The translations under genes were made by a program, and so were the position numbers. From NCBI GenBank assembly GCA_964493385.1, contig CAZBNW010000001.1:1-64000 (forward strand): DNA of 64,000 nucleotides, written 5' to 3'. Position 1 is the first letter of the stretch; each line of letters starts with the position of its first letter. Below the pieces are notes generated by a model, which did no database searches, was not told where the DNA came from, and saw only the letters and a list, made by a program, of their open reading frames with translations. Positions 7,707 to 16,105 of this stretch are shown here, piece by piece. The stretch comes from Loki-b32 sp964493385. GTDB taxonomy: Archaea > Asgardarchaeota > Lokiarchaeia > Sigyniarchaeales > SOKP01.

Positions 7707-8762
7707 TTACTTACCATAAAATTTATTATATTTTTCAAATATATCATTTCTATTCTCATTGTAAAAGGTCGATTGAGCCATTATATGACAGTTTCTACAT
7801 AAACAAGTAGCTTTTTCCTGTTTAATTATCTGTTTTATTTTATCAATTGAAGTCGTCCTCTTTATAAAAAATGAAATATTGTCTTTCTTTAAAACAGGAT
7901 CTTCATGGTGTATTTCTAATGCTGGTAAATTATCAACATTTTCTGAAGTAATTCCAAAACTGCAACTCGTACATTTTCCATTCCATAAATCTAATATTAA
8001 GATCTTTTTCCGTATGTGGGCTTTAATTTGTTGCTTTTTTTGCTTATTTATATTATCTAATAGTTTTGAATTCGGATCTTTACATTTTTGAATCAATTTT
8101 TTATGCGTTTCAAAGAAATTAGTCTCCTTTTTCTGATGACAATTTCTACAAACTACTTTGACTTTTTGTTTTTGAATCTCTTTTTTAATAACCTCCCAAG
8201 AGTTATAACGCACACTCCTCCAAAATCCTTTCTCAATAGCAGATTTTGTTGATAATTCGGGATATGGATGATGAAAATCCAACATTGGAAGTTTGCTAAT
8301 TCCAATTTTATTACAAATTTGACAAGTGTTCTTGCCTTTAGTCACATATTTAATCGCTTCTATTTTATTCATCCAGCTTTTCATTTGTAATCGGTGTGCT
8401 TCTAATTTAACATCACATTTCTTACAAATAGACTTCTTTTTTTTCTTATTATCAGTTCTATTTTTAAAATCATCATATGGTTTTATCTGATGACATTTTC
8501 CACATTCTCTCTCAGTTTCTTTTGGATTATCATATAAAAGCTTCCTTCTCGATTTAAGTTTTAAATTTTCCTCTTTTAGGCTATTCTCATTAAGGGGTTC
8601 AAATTTTTCAGAGAGATATTTAGAATTTTCTTCATCAATCGGTTCAAAATTAATAAATATACCTTCATTATTGATATTTTCATCTTTTAGTTCGAAGTTA
8701 TTTTCAATTTTATTATTTCTCTCGTTTTCATGAGAATAATCCCCATTTCCATACTCTGACAT
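7707..8762 (-). CDS. Tandem HNH-type zinc protein, possible nuclease
   Basis: About 351 residues with three Cys-rich modules: CGKCHQIKPYDDF...CKKC, then an HNH-like module CQIC...DFHHPYP...CRNCH, then a second, CTSC...EIHHEDP...CRNCH. Each HNH module has paired Cys around a central HH, the usual beta-beta-alpha-metal nuclease layout. The N-terminal 70 residues are acidic and probably disordered. The frame is open to an ATG at 8825; the ATG at 8760-8762 avoids a hydrophobic unlikely N-terminus and is preferred. Its stop lies 5 bp from the 3' end of tRNA-Pro, and a tRNA-like sequence lies upstream, which hints at a mobile origin. Target and activity are unknown. Confidence 0.75.
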   Translation of the reverse strand: MSEYGNGDYSHENERNNKIENNFELKDENINNEGIFINFEPIDEENSKYLSEKFEPLNENSLKEENLKLKSRRKLLYDNPKETERECGKCHQIKPYDDFKNRTDNKKKKKSICKKCDVKLEAHRLQMKSWMNKIEAIKYVTKGKNTCQICNKIGISKLPMLDFHHPYPELSTKSAIEKGFWRSVRYNSWEVIKKEIQKQKVKVVCRNCHQKKETNFFETHKKLIQKCKDPNSKLLDNINKQKKQQIKAHIRKKILILDLWNGKCTSCSFGITSENVDNLPALEIHHEDPVLKKDNISFFIKRTTSIDKIKQIIKQEKATCLCRNCHIMAQSTFYNENRNDIFEKYNKFYGK

Positions 8763-8847
8763 TAACACAATTTGGAAAAAGGTCTTATTAAACTCCGAGA
8801 ATTTTCTAAAACATATAAGTGACATCTAAGTAGACATTAAGTAGACA

Positions 8848-8900
8848 GGGAAAGACTAGACTTTTCGATAGTCTTCCTGCAGTTCAATTCCCCTCTTCCA
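8848..8900 (+). other. Degenerate or minimal tRNA-like sequence, Arg(UCG)-like
   Basis: GGGAAAG (8848-8854) can pair with CTCTTCC (8893-8899) with one mismatch and one G-U. Between them, AGACT (8858-8862) and AGTCT (8870-8874) close a 7-nt loop TTTCGAT, which reads as anticodon UCG. GTTCAATT at 8882-8889 resembles a T loop but its stem does not pair well, and there is no D arm. This may be a relic of a tRNA gene, a displaced 3' fragment from an integration event, or a chance hairpin. It lies upstream of the HNH gene. Confidence 0.35.
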
Positions 8901-8934
8901 TTTATTAATATAATCTTATTTATTTTGTTAAAAT

Positions 8935-8942
8935 TTATAAGT
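8935..8942 (+). promoter_or_regulatory. Possible TATA box for the 8997 gene
   Basis: TTTATAAG lies about 55-62 bp before the GTG start at 8997. This would give a leader of roughly 30 nt holding the Shine-Dalgarno-like GGTGAG at 8985-8990. A second AT-rich element at 8969-8978 could serve instead. Assigned by motif and spacing only. Confidence 0.35.
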
Positions 8943-8996
8943 AGATCTAATATATTTTTTGATTAAAACTATATAAAAAAAAAAGGTGAGTTAAAA

Positions 8997-9299
8997 GTGC
9001 CATGGAGCAAGTTGCAAGAATCTGATATGTTTATGCGAGTTGTGGCAATTATTGGAGGAATTGTTGCCCTGATAGAATCTATATTGCATTTGATAGGAGT
9101 TTTCGAATTTTGGAGTTTTGGATGGATTGTTGAGACAATTGCTGTAGTCCTCGCAATACTTCCTATTTTATTAGGAATAAAGCCAATTCATTATACTCCT
9201 ACATTCATAGGCGTTTTTGGTATTCTTTTAATCATATTTTCAGTTTTCATTGGGGGGATAATCGTACTCATCGCAGCAATTTTTGGAGCCATGACTTAA
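8997..9299 (+). CDS. Small membrane protein, three helices
   Basis: A 100-residue hydrophobic protein. Predicted membrane helices lie at about residues 12-33, 38-60 and 68-98, with short polar loops. The start is GTG at 8997, supported by a Shine-Dalgarno-like GGTGAG seven bases upstream. No conserved functional motif was recognised. It is followed by a long T tract, probably its terminator, and it is apparently transcribed alone. Confidence 0.75.
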   Translation: MPWSKLQESDMFMRVVAIIGGIVALIESILHLIGVFEFWSFGWIVETIAVVLAILPILLGIKPIHYTPTFIGVFGILLIIFSVFIGGIIVLIAAIFGAMT

Positions 9300-9309
9300 T
9301 TATTAGAAA

Positions 9310-9330
9310 ATTTTTCCTTTTTTTTTTTTT
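9310..9330 (+). terminator. Poly-T terminator after the 8997 gene
   Basis: A nearly pure T tract begins about 11 bp after the stop codon at 9299, interrupted only by CC. Oligo-T stretches on the coding strand end transcription in archaea, and no stem-loop is needed. Confidence 0.55.
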
Positions 9331-9437
9331 GAATTTATTGATAACCGAATATTCTTTTTATTTAATTTTTAAAATTAAGTCATATTTACTTATTTAATGG
9401 AATTTAGGGATTTTATTGATACTTAGGTTGATAAGAT

Positions 9438-11906
9438 ATGAATTTAAATAAAGAAAATATTAAGCCACTTTACTTAGATCCTACTCACCCAATTGAAAAA
9501 AGGGTTGAAGATCTGATTTCCAGAATGACAATAGAAGAGAAAGTTGCTCAACTTGGTTCTCAATACCCCATTGCTGTAATGGAGTCAAATAAATTGTCTT
9601 TAGAAAAGATGAAAAAAAAATTTCATCATGGAATTGGGCAAATTTCAAGAATAGGTGGAACTTTAAATCTTCCCCCAAAAGAGTGCACAAAGTTTGCAAA
9701 TAGAATTCAAAAATTCTTGAAAGAACACACTCGCTTAGGAATCCCAGCGATTGTTCATGAGGAATGTCTAAGTGGTTATTGTGGGATGGACGGAACTAAT
9801 TTTCCTCAAATCATTGGATTAGCATCTACATGGGACCCTGAATTAGTAGAAGCTATGACTACAAAAATTAGAGGACAAATGAAGGTAATTGGTGCTCATC
9901 AAGCACTAGCTCCTGTTCTTGATATTGCTCGTGATCCTAGATGGGGTCGAACAGAAGAAACTTTTGGTGAAGATCCTTATCTTGTATCACGAATGGGAGC
10001 TGCCTATGTGAAGGGTTTACAAGGTGGATCACTCAAAGAAGGAATAATAGCTACTGGTAAACATTTTGTGGGGTACGGATTACCTCAAGGAGGGAGAAAC
10101 TGGGGTCCTGCATATATACCAAAAAGAGAATTATTAGAAGTATTTACAAAGCCATTTGAAGCTGCAATTGTTGATTCTAATATGGGTTCTATAATGAATG
10201 CTTATCATGAAATAGATGGTATTCCATGCGGAATTTCTCGAGAGTTATTAACAGATCTTTTAAGAAAAGAGTGGAGTTTTGGTGGGATTGTTGTTTCTGA
10301 CTATGTGACAATTGAGAATGCTTGCAGAATACATCGAGTGGCTTCAAACAATACTCAAGCAGCAATTCTTGCGATTAATGCGGGATTAGATGTTGAATTA
10401 CCTAGAACAGCGGGATATGGGAATGGATTTATAAAAGCTGTAAAAAATGGAAAAGTAAATGAAGAGTTGCTTGACCTATCAGTTGCTCGTATCCTCAGAA
10501 AAAAATTTGAGCTCAGTTTATTTGAAAATCCGTATGTAGAAGAAGAAACCGAAAATGTTACTAAAATATTTTCAAATCCAGAAGTTAAGGAATTAGCACG
10601 GAATATTGCTCGAAAATCTATGATCTTACTTAAGAATGAGGGCAATCTTTTACCTCTTAAGAAGGATCTTAAATCTATTGCAGTCATTGGTCCAAATGCT
10701 GATAGTGTACGCAATTTATTAGGCGATTATACTTTTGTAAGTCAATACGAAAACTCGATCTCAAATGCGACTGGTTTAAGAGAGATTAATAGAGAAACAC
10801 AAGCACTTTTTAAAGAGTCATTTGAAAGTAAGGATAAAGAATCATTTACACGAACAGTATGTGAAATAAAGAGTATTTTAGATGGAATCAAACAAAAAGT
10901 CTCTGAAAAGACAAAAGTATATTTTGCTAAAGGATGTGAAATTTTAGGGGATGATAAAAATGGTTTTAAAAACGCATTAGATATTTCTAAAAAATCTGAA
11001 GTAGCAATTCTCATCATGGGGGGAAAATCTGGACTTACTATAGACTGTACGAGTGGAGAGACACGTGATAGGAATAAATTAACTTTACCTGGAGTACAAG
11101 AAAATTTAATTCGTGAAGTTCATGCTACAGGTACACCTATAATTCTAGTTTTAATTAATGGTCGTCCATTGTCAATACCTTGGGAAAAAGAACATATACC
11201 TGCGATTGTAGAAGCATGGGTGCCCGGAGATGAAGGAGCTGATGCTGTAGCAGATATTTTATTTGGCGATTATAATCCGGGAGGAAAATTACCAATATCT
11301 ATTCCCCGTAATGTGGGGCAAATTCCTGTTTTTCATAACCACAAACCTACAGGGAATCTTTCAGTTTGGACATGGAATTATGTTGAAGATAATACAACAC
11401 CTTTGTTTCCTTTTGGATATGGATTAAGTTATACTCAATTCGAATATGACAATCTGAAAATCAATAAGCCACAAGTAGAAATAAATGATGAAGTGGAGAT
11501 ATCACTAGAAGTTAAAAATACGGGAAAAGTTCGTGGAGATGACGTAATACAATTATATTTACACGACCGTGAAGCTACCATTACACGTCCGGTTGAAGAA
11601 TTATTTGGCTTTAAACGGATAACTTTAGATCCAAGGGAAAGTAAAAAGGTTTCCTTTATAATTTCTATGAAACAACTTGGATTTTATAATGAAAATATGG
11701 ATTTTGTGATAGAACCAGGAGTAATTGATGTATATATTGGAAGTATTCATTCAAACTATAGCTCAAAACAATTAGATCTTGAGGATGATCTACTTTCACA
11801 GAAAGATGTGAAATTAAAAGGAAAATTCACGATAATAGGTGAAACTATAAAAATAAAACAACAAGATAAGAAATTTTTTACTAAAATAATTGTTGATGAA
11901 AATTAG
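9438..11906 (+). CDS. Glycoside hydrolase family 3 beta-glycosidase
   Basis: An 822-residue retaining beta-glycosidase. The N-terminal TIM barrel covers about residues 15-350 with DIARDPRWGR (162-171), the substrate-binding K208-H209 and nucleophile D288 in VVSDY. The C-terminal alpha/beta sandwich (about 390-640) includes SGETRDR, whose Glu is the likely acid/base. A fibronectin-III-like domain (about 680-755, NTGKVRGDDVIQLYL) completes the BglX-like layout. There is no signal peptide, so the enzyme is cytoplasmic and would act on imported oligosaccharides; the GPH symporter at 30522 could be such an importer, but the genes are far apart. The start at 9438 has an AGGTTGATAAG leader. beta-glucosidase and beta-xylosidase cannot be told apart here. 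Confidence 0.93.
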   Translation: MNLNKENIKPLYLDPTHPIEKRVEDLISRMTIEEKVAQLGSQYPIAVMESNKLSLEKMKKKFHHGIGQISRIGGTLNLPPKECTKFANRIQKFLKEHTRLGIPAIVHEECLSGYCGMDGTNFPQIIGLASTWDPELVEAMTTKIRGQMKVIGAHQALAPVLDIARDPRWGRTEETFGEDPYLVSRMGAAYVKGLQGGSLKEGIIATGKHFVGYGLPQGGRNWGPAYIPKRELLEVFTKPFEAAIVDSNMGSIMNAYHEIDGIPCGISRELLTDLLRKEWSFGGIVVSDYVTIENACRIHRVASNNTQAAILAINAGLDVELPRTAGYGNGFIKAVKNGKVNEELLDLSVARILRKKFELSLFENPYVEEETENVTKIFSNPEVKELARNIARKSMILLKNEGNLLPLKKDLKSIAVIGPNADSVRNLLGDYTFVSQYENSISNATGLREINRETQALFKESFESKDKESFTRTVCEIKSILDGIKQKVSEKTKVYFAKGCEILGDDKNGFKNALDISKKSEVAILIMGGKSGLTIDCTSGETRDRNKLTLPGVQENLIREVHATGTPIILVLINGRPLSIPWEKEHIPAIVEAWVPGDEGADAVADILFGDYNPGGKLPISIPRNVGQIPVFHNHKPTGNLSVWTWNYVEDNTTPLFPFGYGLSYTQFEYDNLKINKPQVEINDEVEISLEVKNTGKVRGDDVIQLYLHDREATITRPVEELFGFKRITLDPRESKKVSFIISMKQLGFYNENMDFVIEPGVIDVYIGSIHSNYSSKQLDLEDDLLSQKDVKLKGKFTIIGETIKIKQQDKKFFTKIIVDEN

Positions 11907-11915
11907 GACAGTAAT

Positions 11916-12782
11916 TTATTCTGATAGAGCTTGTGCTAATAATAAGGCACCATAAACTTCATAAAATTTACCTACTCGGGATGTGTCAATAATGGGCCTG
12001 TCCAAATTCATATAAATAGCACCATATGCTTTTCCGCCTCCTAAATGGACAAGTGTGCGATATGTTAAATTACCTGAAATACCATCAGGAGCAATAATTA
12101 AATTAGATTTATTTTCGATAGCTTTTTCTATTAATATCTCATCATGAGAAATCATTAAATTTGGATATTTTTTTTCTAGTAATTTAACAATTTCATTCGC
12201 GTCTTTAATTGTTTTATCAACTTTGTCATCTCTACCAACATCGCTTATTCTTCCCCCACTTAAAATACTAATCTTTGGAACAATATCGAATCTTCTCAAT
12301 TCCTTTATAGCTGCCTCTAGAAATATAATTTTATCTTCCAAAGAATTACATTCATCAATACCAACTGGACCGTAGAAGAATTGATGCCCATTAAATGTTT
12401 CCAATAATGCTAACCTATTGATTTCTCTAACATTTAGATTTATTTTAAGATTTTTTAGGAATATATTTGAGCTTAAAGAACCCCTTACAATAGCATGAAT
12501 AGAGTTATTTTTTAAATAATTAAAAATATATATTTCAGGATCTTTACATTCAACAAATTTCACTCGTAATTTAGTTTTGCTATTTCGAATTTGTTCAAGA
12601 AGATTATTCAAGGAACCAATTTTGCCAAAAACATAAATATTTGACTTATATTGCTCCAAGAAATTTAAACTTGCCTTTAAAATTTTCTGATTATGGTATC
12701 CAGAATCTCCTAATCCTATTCCAATATTGACTCTCTTTTGTTTTGCCTTTAATTCAAATTTTTGTATTATTTTCATTTTCAA
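11916..12782 (-). CDS. mtxX: MtxX-like protein (methanogenesis marker 4 family)
   Basis: A 288-residue protein with the fold of phosphate acetyl/butyryltransferases. Family features are the ILSGGRISDVGRDDKVDKT block near residue 170, IIAPDGISGNLTYRTLVHLGG at about 225-245 and RVGKFYEVYGALLLAQAL at the C-terminus. MtxX was named as a putative methyltransferase subunit associated with methanogens; its real reaction is unknown. It is found in some non-methanogenic archaea, and no methanogenesis gene is present in this window. It converges on the GH3 gene and follows the CPBP protease gene by 13 bp. Confidence 0.8.
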   Translation of the reverse strand: MKMKIIQKFELKAKQKRVNIGIGLGDSGYHNQKILKASLNFLEQYKSNIYVFGKIGSLNNLLEQIRNSKTKLRVKFVECKDPEIYIFNYLKNNSIHAIVRGSLSSNIFLKNLKINLNVREINRLALLETFNGHQFFYGPVGIDECNSLEDKIIFLEAAIKELRRFDIVPKISILSGGRISDVGRDDKVDKTIKDANEIVKLLEKKYPNLMISHDEILIEKAIENKSNLIIAPDGISGNLTYRTLVHLGGGKAYGAIYMNLDRPIIDTSRVGKFYEVYGALLLAQALSE

Positions 12783-12795
12783 TACTCAGAAATAT

Positions 12796-13920
12796 TTAAA
12801 ACATATAATATAAAATGTAAGCTAATATTATTGCTAATGTATCATAAACGCCATGAGCTGTAATGACTGCTATTAAATTCTCATTTCTCCAATAATATAT
12901 CAAGCCTAACATTAATGAGATCGCAAAGTAAGGAACAAAAGATAAAAAAAATGAAATTATTAGGACTAATGGATTTTCAAATCCTATCAAAAATATTCCT
13001 AATAGATGTATCATTGAAAAAATAAAAGCAGTAATTAAAATACCCCATTTATTCCCTAAGCTTCGCATTAACCCTTTTTGCATAAAGCCTCTAAATAATA
13101 TCTCTTCAGATGTACCTATAATTAATATCATTACTATAGATAAGATAATCAAACTAAAAATATCTGCGGATGAGATGATCAGTTCTACATCAGTAGTAGT
13201 ACTACCTAAATCCCGAACAATTTCAATCCCAAAAAATATTTCTAATATAAACTCAGTTAAAAATGAGACAGAGGCAACTAATAATATACCTATGACAGCA
13301 AATCCCAACCCTATTAAAATTTCTTTATATGTATCTTTTTTATTAAGCCCTTTTAAAGTAAATCCCAATAAACCCAACCTATTTTTTAAAGTAGGATTTT
13401 GGAGATAGTTTTCTACATAAATTATTGGAACTACTATAAATATCAATTCGAAGAAAGAACTAAAAATTATAAAATATGGATCAAATAAAAACTCTAAATT
13501 AAAAGAAAAATAAATTACAACAGCAAATAATACTGCAGCTAAAAAATTCATTAAAAGATAAGCACCTAAGGGCACCCCAATGGAAGCCATGGTCCCCCAT
13601 AATTCATGGTTTTTTGTATTAATTATTTCTTCATCTAAAATTTTCTTAGGTCCATATAAAATGGGAAGTGTTAAAGGTAGGGGATATTCCATTGCTTGAA
13701 CATAAGGATTTTTTACTTTCTTTGGTTGTAATTTCTTATATTCTTTAAGGTAATTAAGATTAGTTCCACAATTTATACAAAACTTTAAATTTTGAATTTT
13801 TGGAATTTTGTTTCCACAAACTGGACAAAAAAACCAGATTAATTTGTTTAATTCTGTTTTATCATTAGGATTCGTATAGTCTTTCCTTTTATTAAGATCT
13901 TGAGCTTCTTTGTTATTCAT
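12796..13920 (-). CDS. CPBP-family intramembrane metalloprotease with N-terminal zinc ribbon
   Basis: About 374 residues. A zinc ribbon opens the protein (C32, C35, C48, C51), followed by a linker and about eight membrane helices. Protease motifs are EEILFRGF (EExxxR), FSMIH (FxxxH) and AHGVYD near the C-terminus, as in CAAX prenyl protease 2 / CPBP proteins. The frame is open to 13968, but the ATG at 13918-13920 is preferred because the longer N-terminus adds an odd hydrophobic piece. It is upstream of and co-directional with mtxX, 13 bp away. The substrate is unknown. Confidence 0.85.
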   Translation of the reverse strand: MNNKEAQDLNKRKDYTNPNDKTELNKLIWFFCPVCGNKIPKIQNLKFCINCGTNLNYLKEYKKLQPKKVKNPYVQAMEYPLPLTLPILYGPKKILDEEIINTKNHELWGTMASIGVPLGAYLLMNFLAAVLFAVVIYFSFNLEFLFDPYFIIFSSFFELIFIVVPIIYVENYLQNPTLKNRLGLLGFTLKGLNKKDTYKEILIGLGFAVIGILLVASVSFLTEFILEIFFGIEIVRDLGSTTTDVELIISSADIFSLIILSIVMILIIGTSEEILFRGFMQKGLMRSLGNKWGILITAFIFSMIHLLGIFLIGFENPLVLIISFFLSFVPYFAISLMLGLIYYWRNENLIAVITAHGVYDTLAIILAYILYYMF

Positions 13921-14009
13921 TATCAAATTACAAAAGGAAATTAAATTACTAAAAATTTTACATTTCAAATTATAAAGAACTTTAGCAAGCCAGATTTTTA
14001 ATTAAATTT

Positions 14010-15926
14010 TTAAATATAGCTTCTAATATGCTTTAAAGCTCTAGTAGCTTCAAGTCCATTATGATAGATATTTATATCTATTTTTGGATAATAACTGTAT
14101 TTAATGAATTGTTCAGCTTTTTCAACCGTTAATTCAAGTTTTATTGAAGGCATCCAAAAAGTTTTATTTATATGCTGGTATTCAATCATAACCATATACA
14201 GAAAAGTGCCTTCTTCTGTTGGAGTAATCTTTGTTTTTATATTTCTTCTTTCATTAGCTTTTAATTTCTTTATACTTGTAGACTTTAATTTTGCTTGAAA
14301 TGAGTTAGGCATAAAGAAATATATCTTTATATCCTTAATTTCTATAAAATTTGGATTTTCAATAACAAAATTAATAACTTCAGAATTATTTACTTTAAGT
14401 CTTTTATTCTTTGTCTTAATATCTATGAAAAGAGGGTATGGTAAAACTTTTTTGTCTAAATTAAAGCTTAAATCAATGAGTTTTTGAAGATTGGGCTTTA
14501 ATTTTAAACTAAACTGATTTTTTTGTTCTTCCAATGATAAAACTTTTTTATCTCTAAATTCCTGAAACTCTAATAACATACGATTAATACATTTCAAGAT
14601 ATGTTTATTAAATTCTGTATGTTTTCCCGAAATTATCGGAATCAGTTTTTTATAATATTCTGATCCAAGATTTCTAAGTAATGGTTTCTCGAAAATATCG
14701 TTGATAAAGCTTTTTAAGAGTTCATCTAATTGGATTAAATCCTTATGTTCAATCTCAAATTTTTCAATGATTTTCTCATTCAATTTGTCAACTTGTAAAA
14801 AATCACTTATCGTATTTAAAACCTCAATAGCCTCAGAGTTATAGGCGTCAAAAGCCTTTATAACCATTTCTTCTAATAAATTATTGAATTTTTCAACGTT
14901 CATATTTTTATAATTGATGAATTCTGCGCGATAAGATTCTAAATATTTAATTAACTTTCCAGAATGTAATTTTAAAAGGTTTCTTTGATATTTTTGGTAT
15001 CTTTCAGATGCATTTTTAATCCACTTCCGCACAATATTTAACTTCTCAAGATTTTCTTCAGTGTTAAATATAATATTTTCTTCCGAAGTATCTGTAGATA
15101 ACAATGGACAATCGATTTTTACTTTTTCTAATACAACACACGTATTACGCTCTAATTGATATATTTTTTCGATTTGAGTGTATAAATTGTAGATTAGAAT
15201 ATTCTTTTCTTCAACTCTATTTAATTTCTCGAGCAAATTCTCTAATTTTTCTGAAAAATGCTTTGGATTATTATTTAATATCTCTCTTAATATTACCGCA
15301 AATTCAGCAAGGATTTTGTATATATCCGTTTTTTTAGAATTTTTTAAACAATCATTTTCTAATTTTGTAATATTACAATAATCTACGATATTCTGATAAT
15401 TTTTCTCAGCTAATTCATAATATCTATTACAATTTTCAAGATACAATGAAATTTTTGCTAAATAACTATAATATAACCCCAATAACGACTTATTGATTAT
15501 ATAAGAGTAATCTCTATATTTTTGCAATTCTTTTCTAATTTTACCATCATTAATATGAATTAGTAAAAATTTTTCAACAATAATCTCAAAATTACCAGCA
15601 GAACGAATTAAATCGAATAATTTTATTGTATCAATATCAATATTATCTAATTTAGTTATAATTAAATGACTATATTCAGTAAAATTAGAATTTAACTTAT
15701 TAAAAAAGGATTTAATTAAGGACTTTCTTCTTTCCAATTCTTCATCCTTTATTTTTCTTTCATTTTTTACTGATGTGAAATTCAGTATTTTTTCTATATA
15801 ATATTTAAAAGAATAAATCGACTCCATATATAAAGTCTTAGCCCCACAATAAGGACACTGAGCAATAGATCCCTTTAATATAGGTAAAGCAGAACCACAT
15901 TTTTTGCATGGGAGATGAGATATCAT
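14010..15926 (-). CDS. Zinc-ribbon / long helical / beta-sandwich protein
   Basis: A 638-residue soluble protein. It begins with a zinc ribbon (C7, C10, C24, C27). A long, mostly helical and charged region from about 50 to 470 has several coiled-coil-like stretches (KLENLLEKLNRVEEKNIL). The last 150 residues, from about 490, alternate like an Ig-type beta-sandwich (INFVIENPNFIEIKDIKIYF). No membrane helix or enzyme motif was found. The sandwich resembles that in 3282-4271, which instead has its ribbon at the C-terminus. The ATG at 15926 immediately precedes the ribbon and is well supported. Function unknown; an adaptor or scaffold is plausible. Confidence 0.8.
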   Translation of the reverse strand: MISHLPCKKCGSALPILKGSIAQCPYCGAKTLYMESIYSFKYYIEKILNFTSVKNERKIKDEELERRKSLIKSFFNKLNSNFTEYSHLIITKLDNIDIDTIKLFDLIRSAGNFEIIVEKFLLIHINDGKIRKELQKYRDYSYIINKSLLGLYYSYLAKISLYLENCNRYYELAEKNYQNIVDYCNITKLENDCLKNSKKTDIYKILAEFAVILREILNNNPKHFSEKLENLLEKLNRVEEKNILIYNLYTQIEKIYQLERNTCVVLEKVKIDCPLLSTDTSEENIIFNTEENLEKLNIVRKWIKNASERYQKYQRNLLKLHSGKLIKYLESYRAEFINYKNMNVEKFNNLLEEMVIKAFDAYNSEAIEVLNTISDFLQVDKLNEKIIEKFEIEHKDLIQLDELLKSFINDIFEKPLLRNLGSEYYKKLIPIISGKHTEFNKHILKCINRMLLEFQEFRDKKVLSLEEQKNQFSLKLKPNLQKLIDLSFNLDKKVLPYPLFIDIKTKNKRLKVNNSEVINFVIENPNFIEIKDIKIYFFMPNSFQAKLKSTSIKKLKANERRNIKTKITPTEEGTFLYMVMIEYQHINKTFWMPSIKLELTVEKAEQFIKYSYYPKIDINIYHNGLEATRALKHIRSYI

Positions 15927-16105
15927 TGAGTGTATTCTTATTGATAAAATTCTTTATTCTTATAAAGTAACTTATCGATATTTAACTATTAAAGTCTTAT
16001 TACTCAAGCATGTAATATCATAATATTTTGATGTATTATTTGAATTATGATATTAAATTATTAAACTAGAAAATAGATATTTCAAATTCTATTAAACCAT
16101 AAAAA

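Noticed and set aside
10355..10714. Open frames antisense to the GH3 gene
   Set aside because: They lie within a complete glycosidase with all catalytic motifs.
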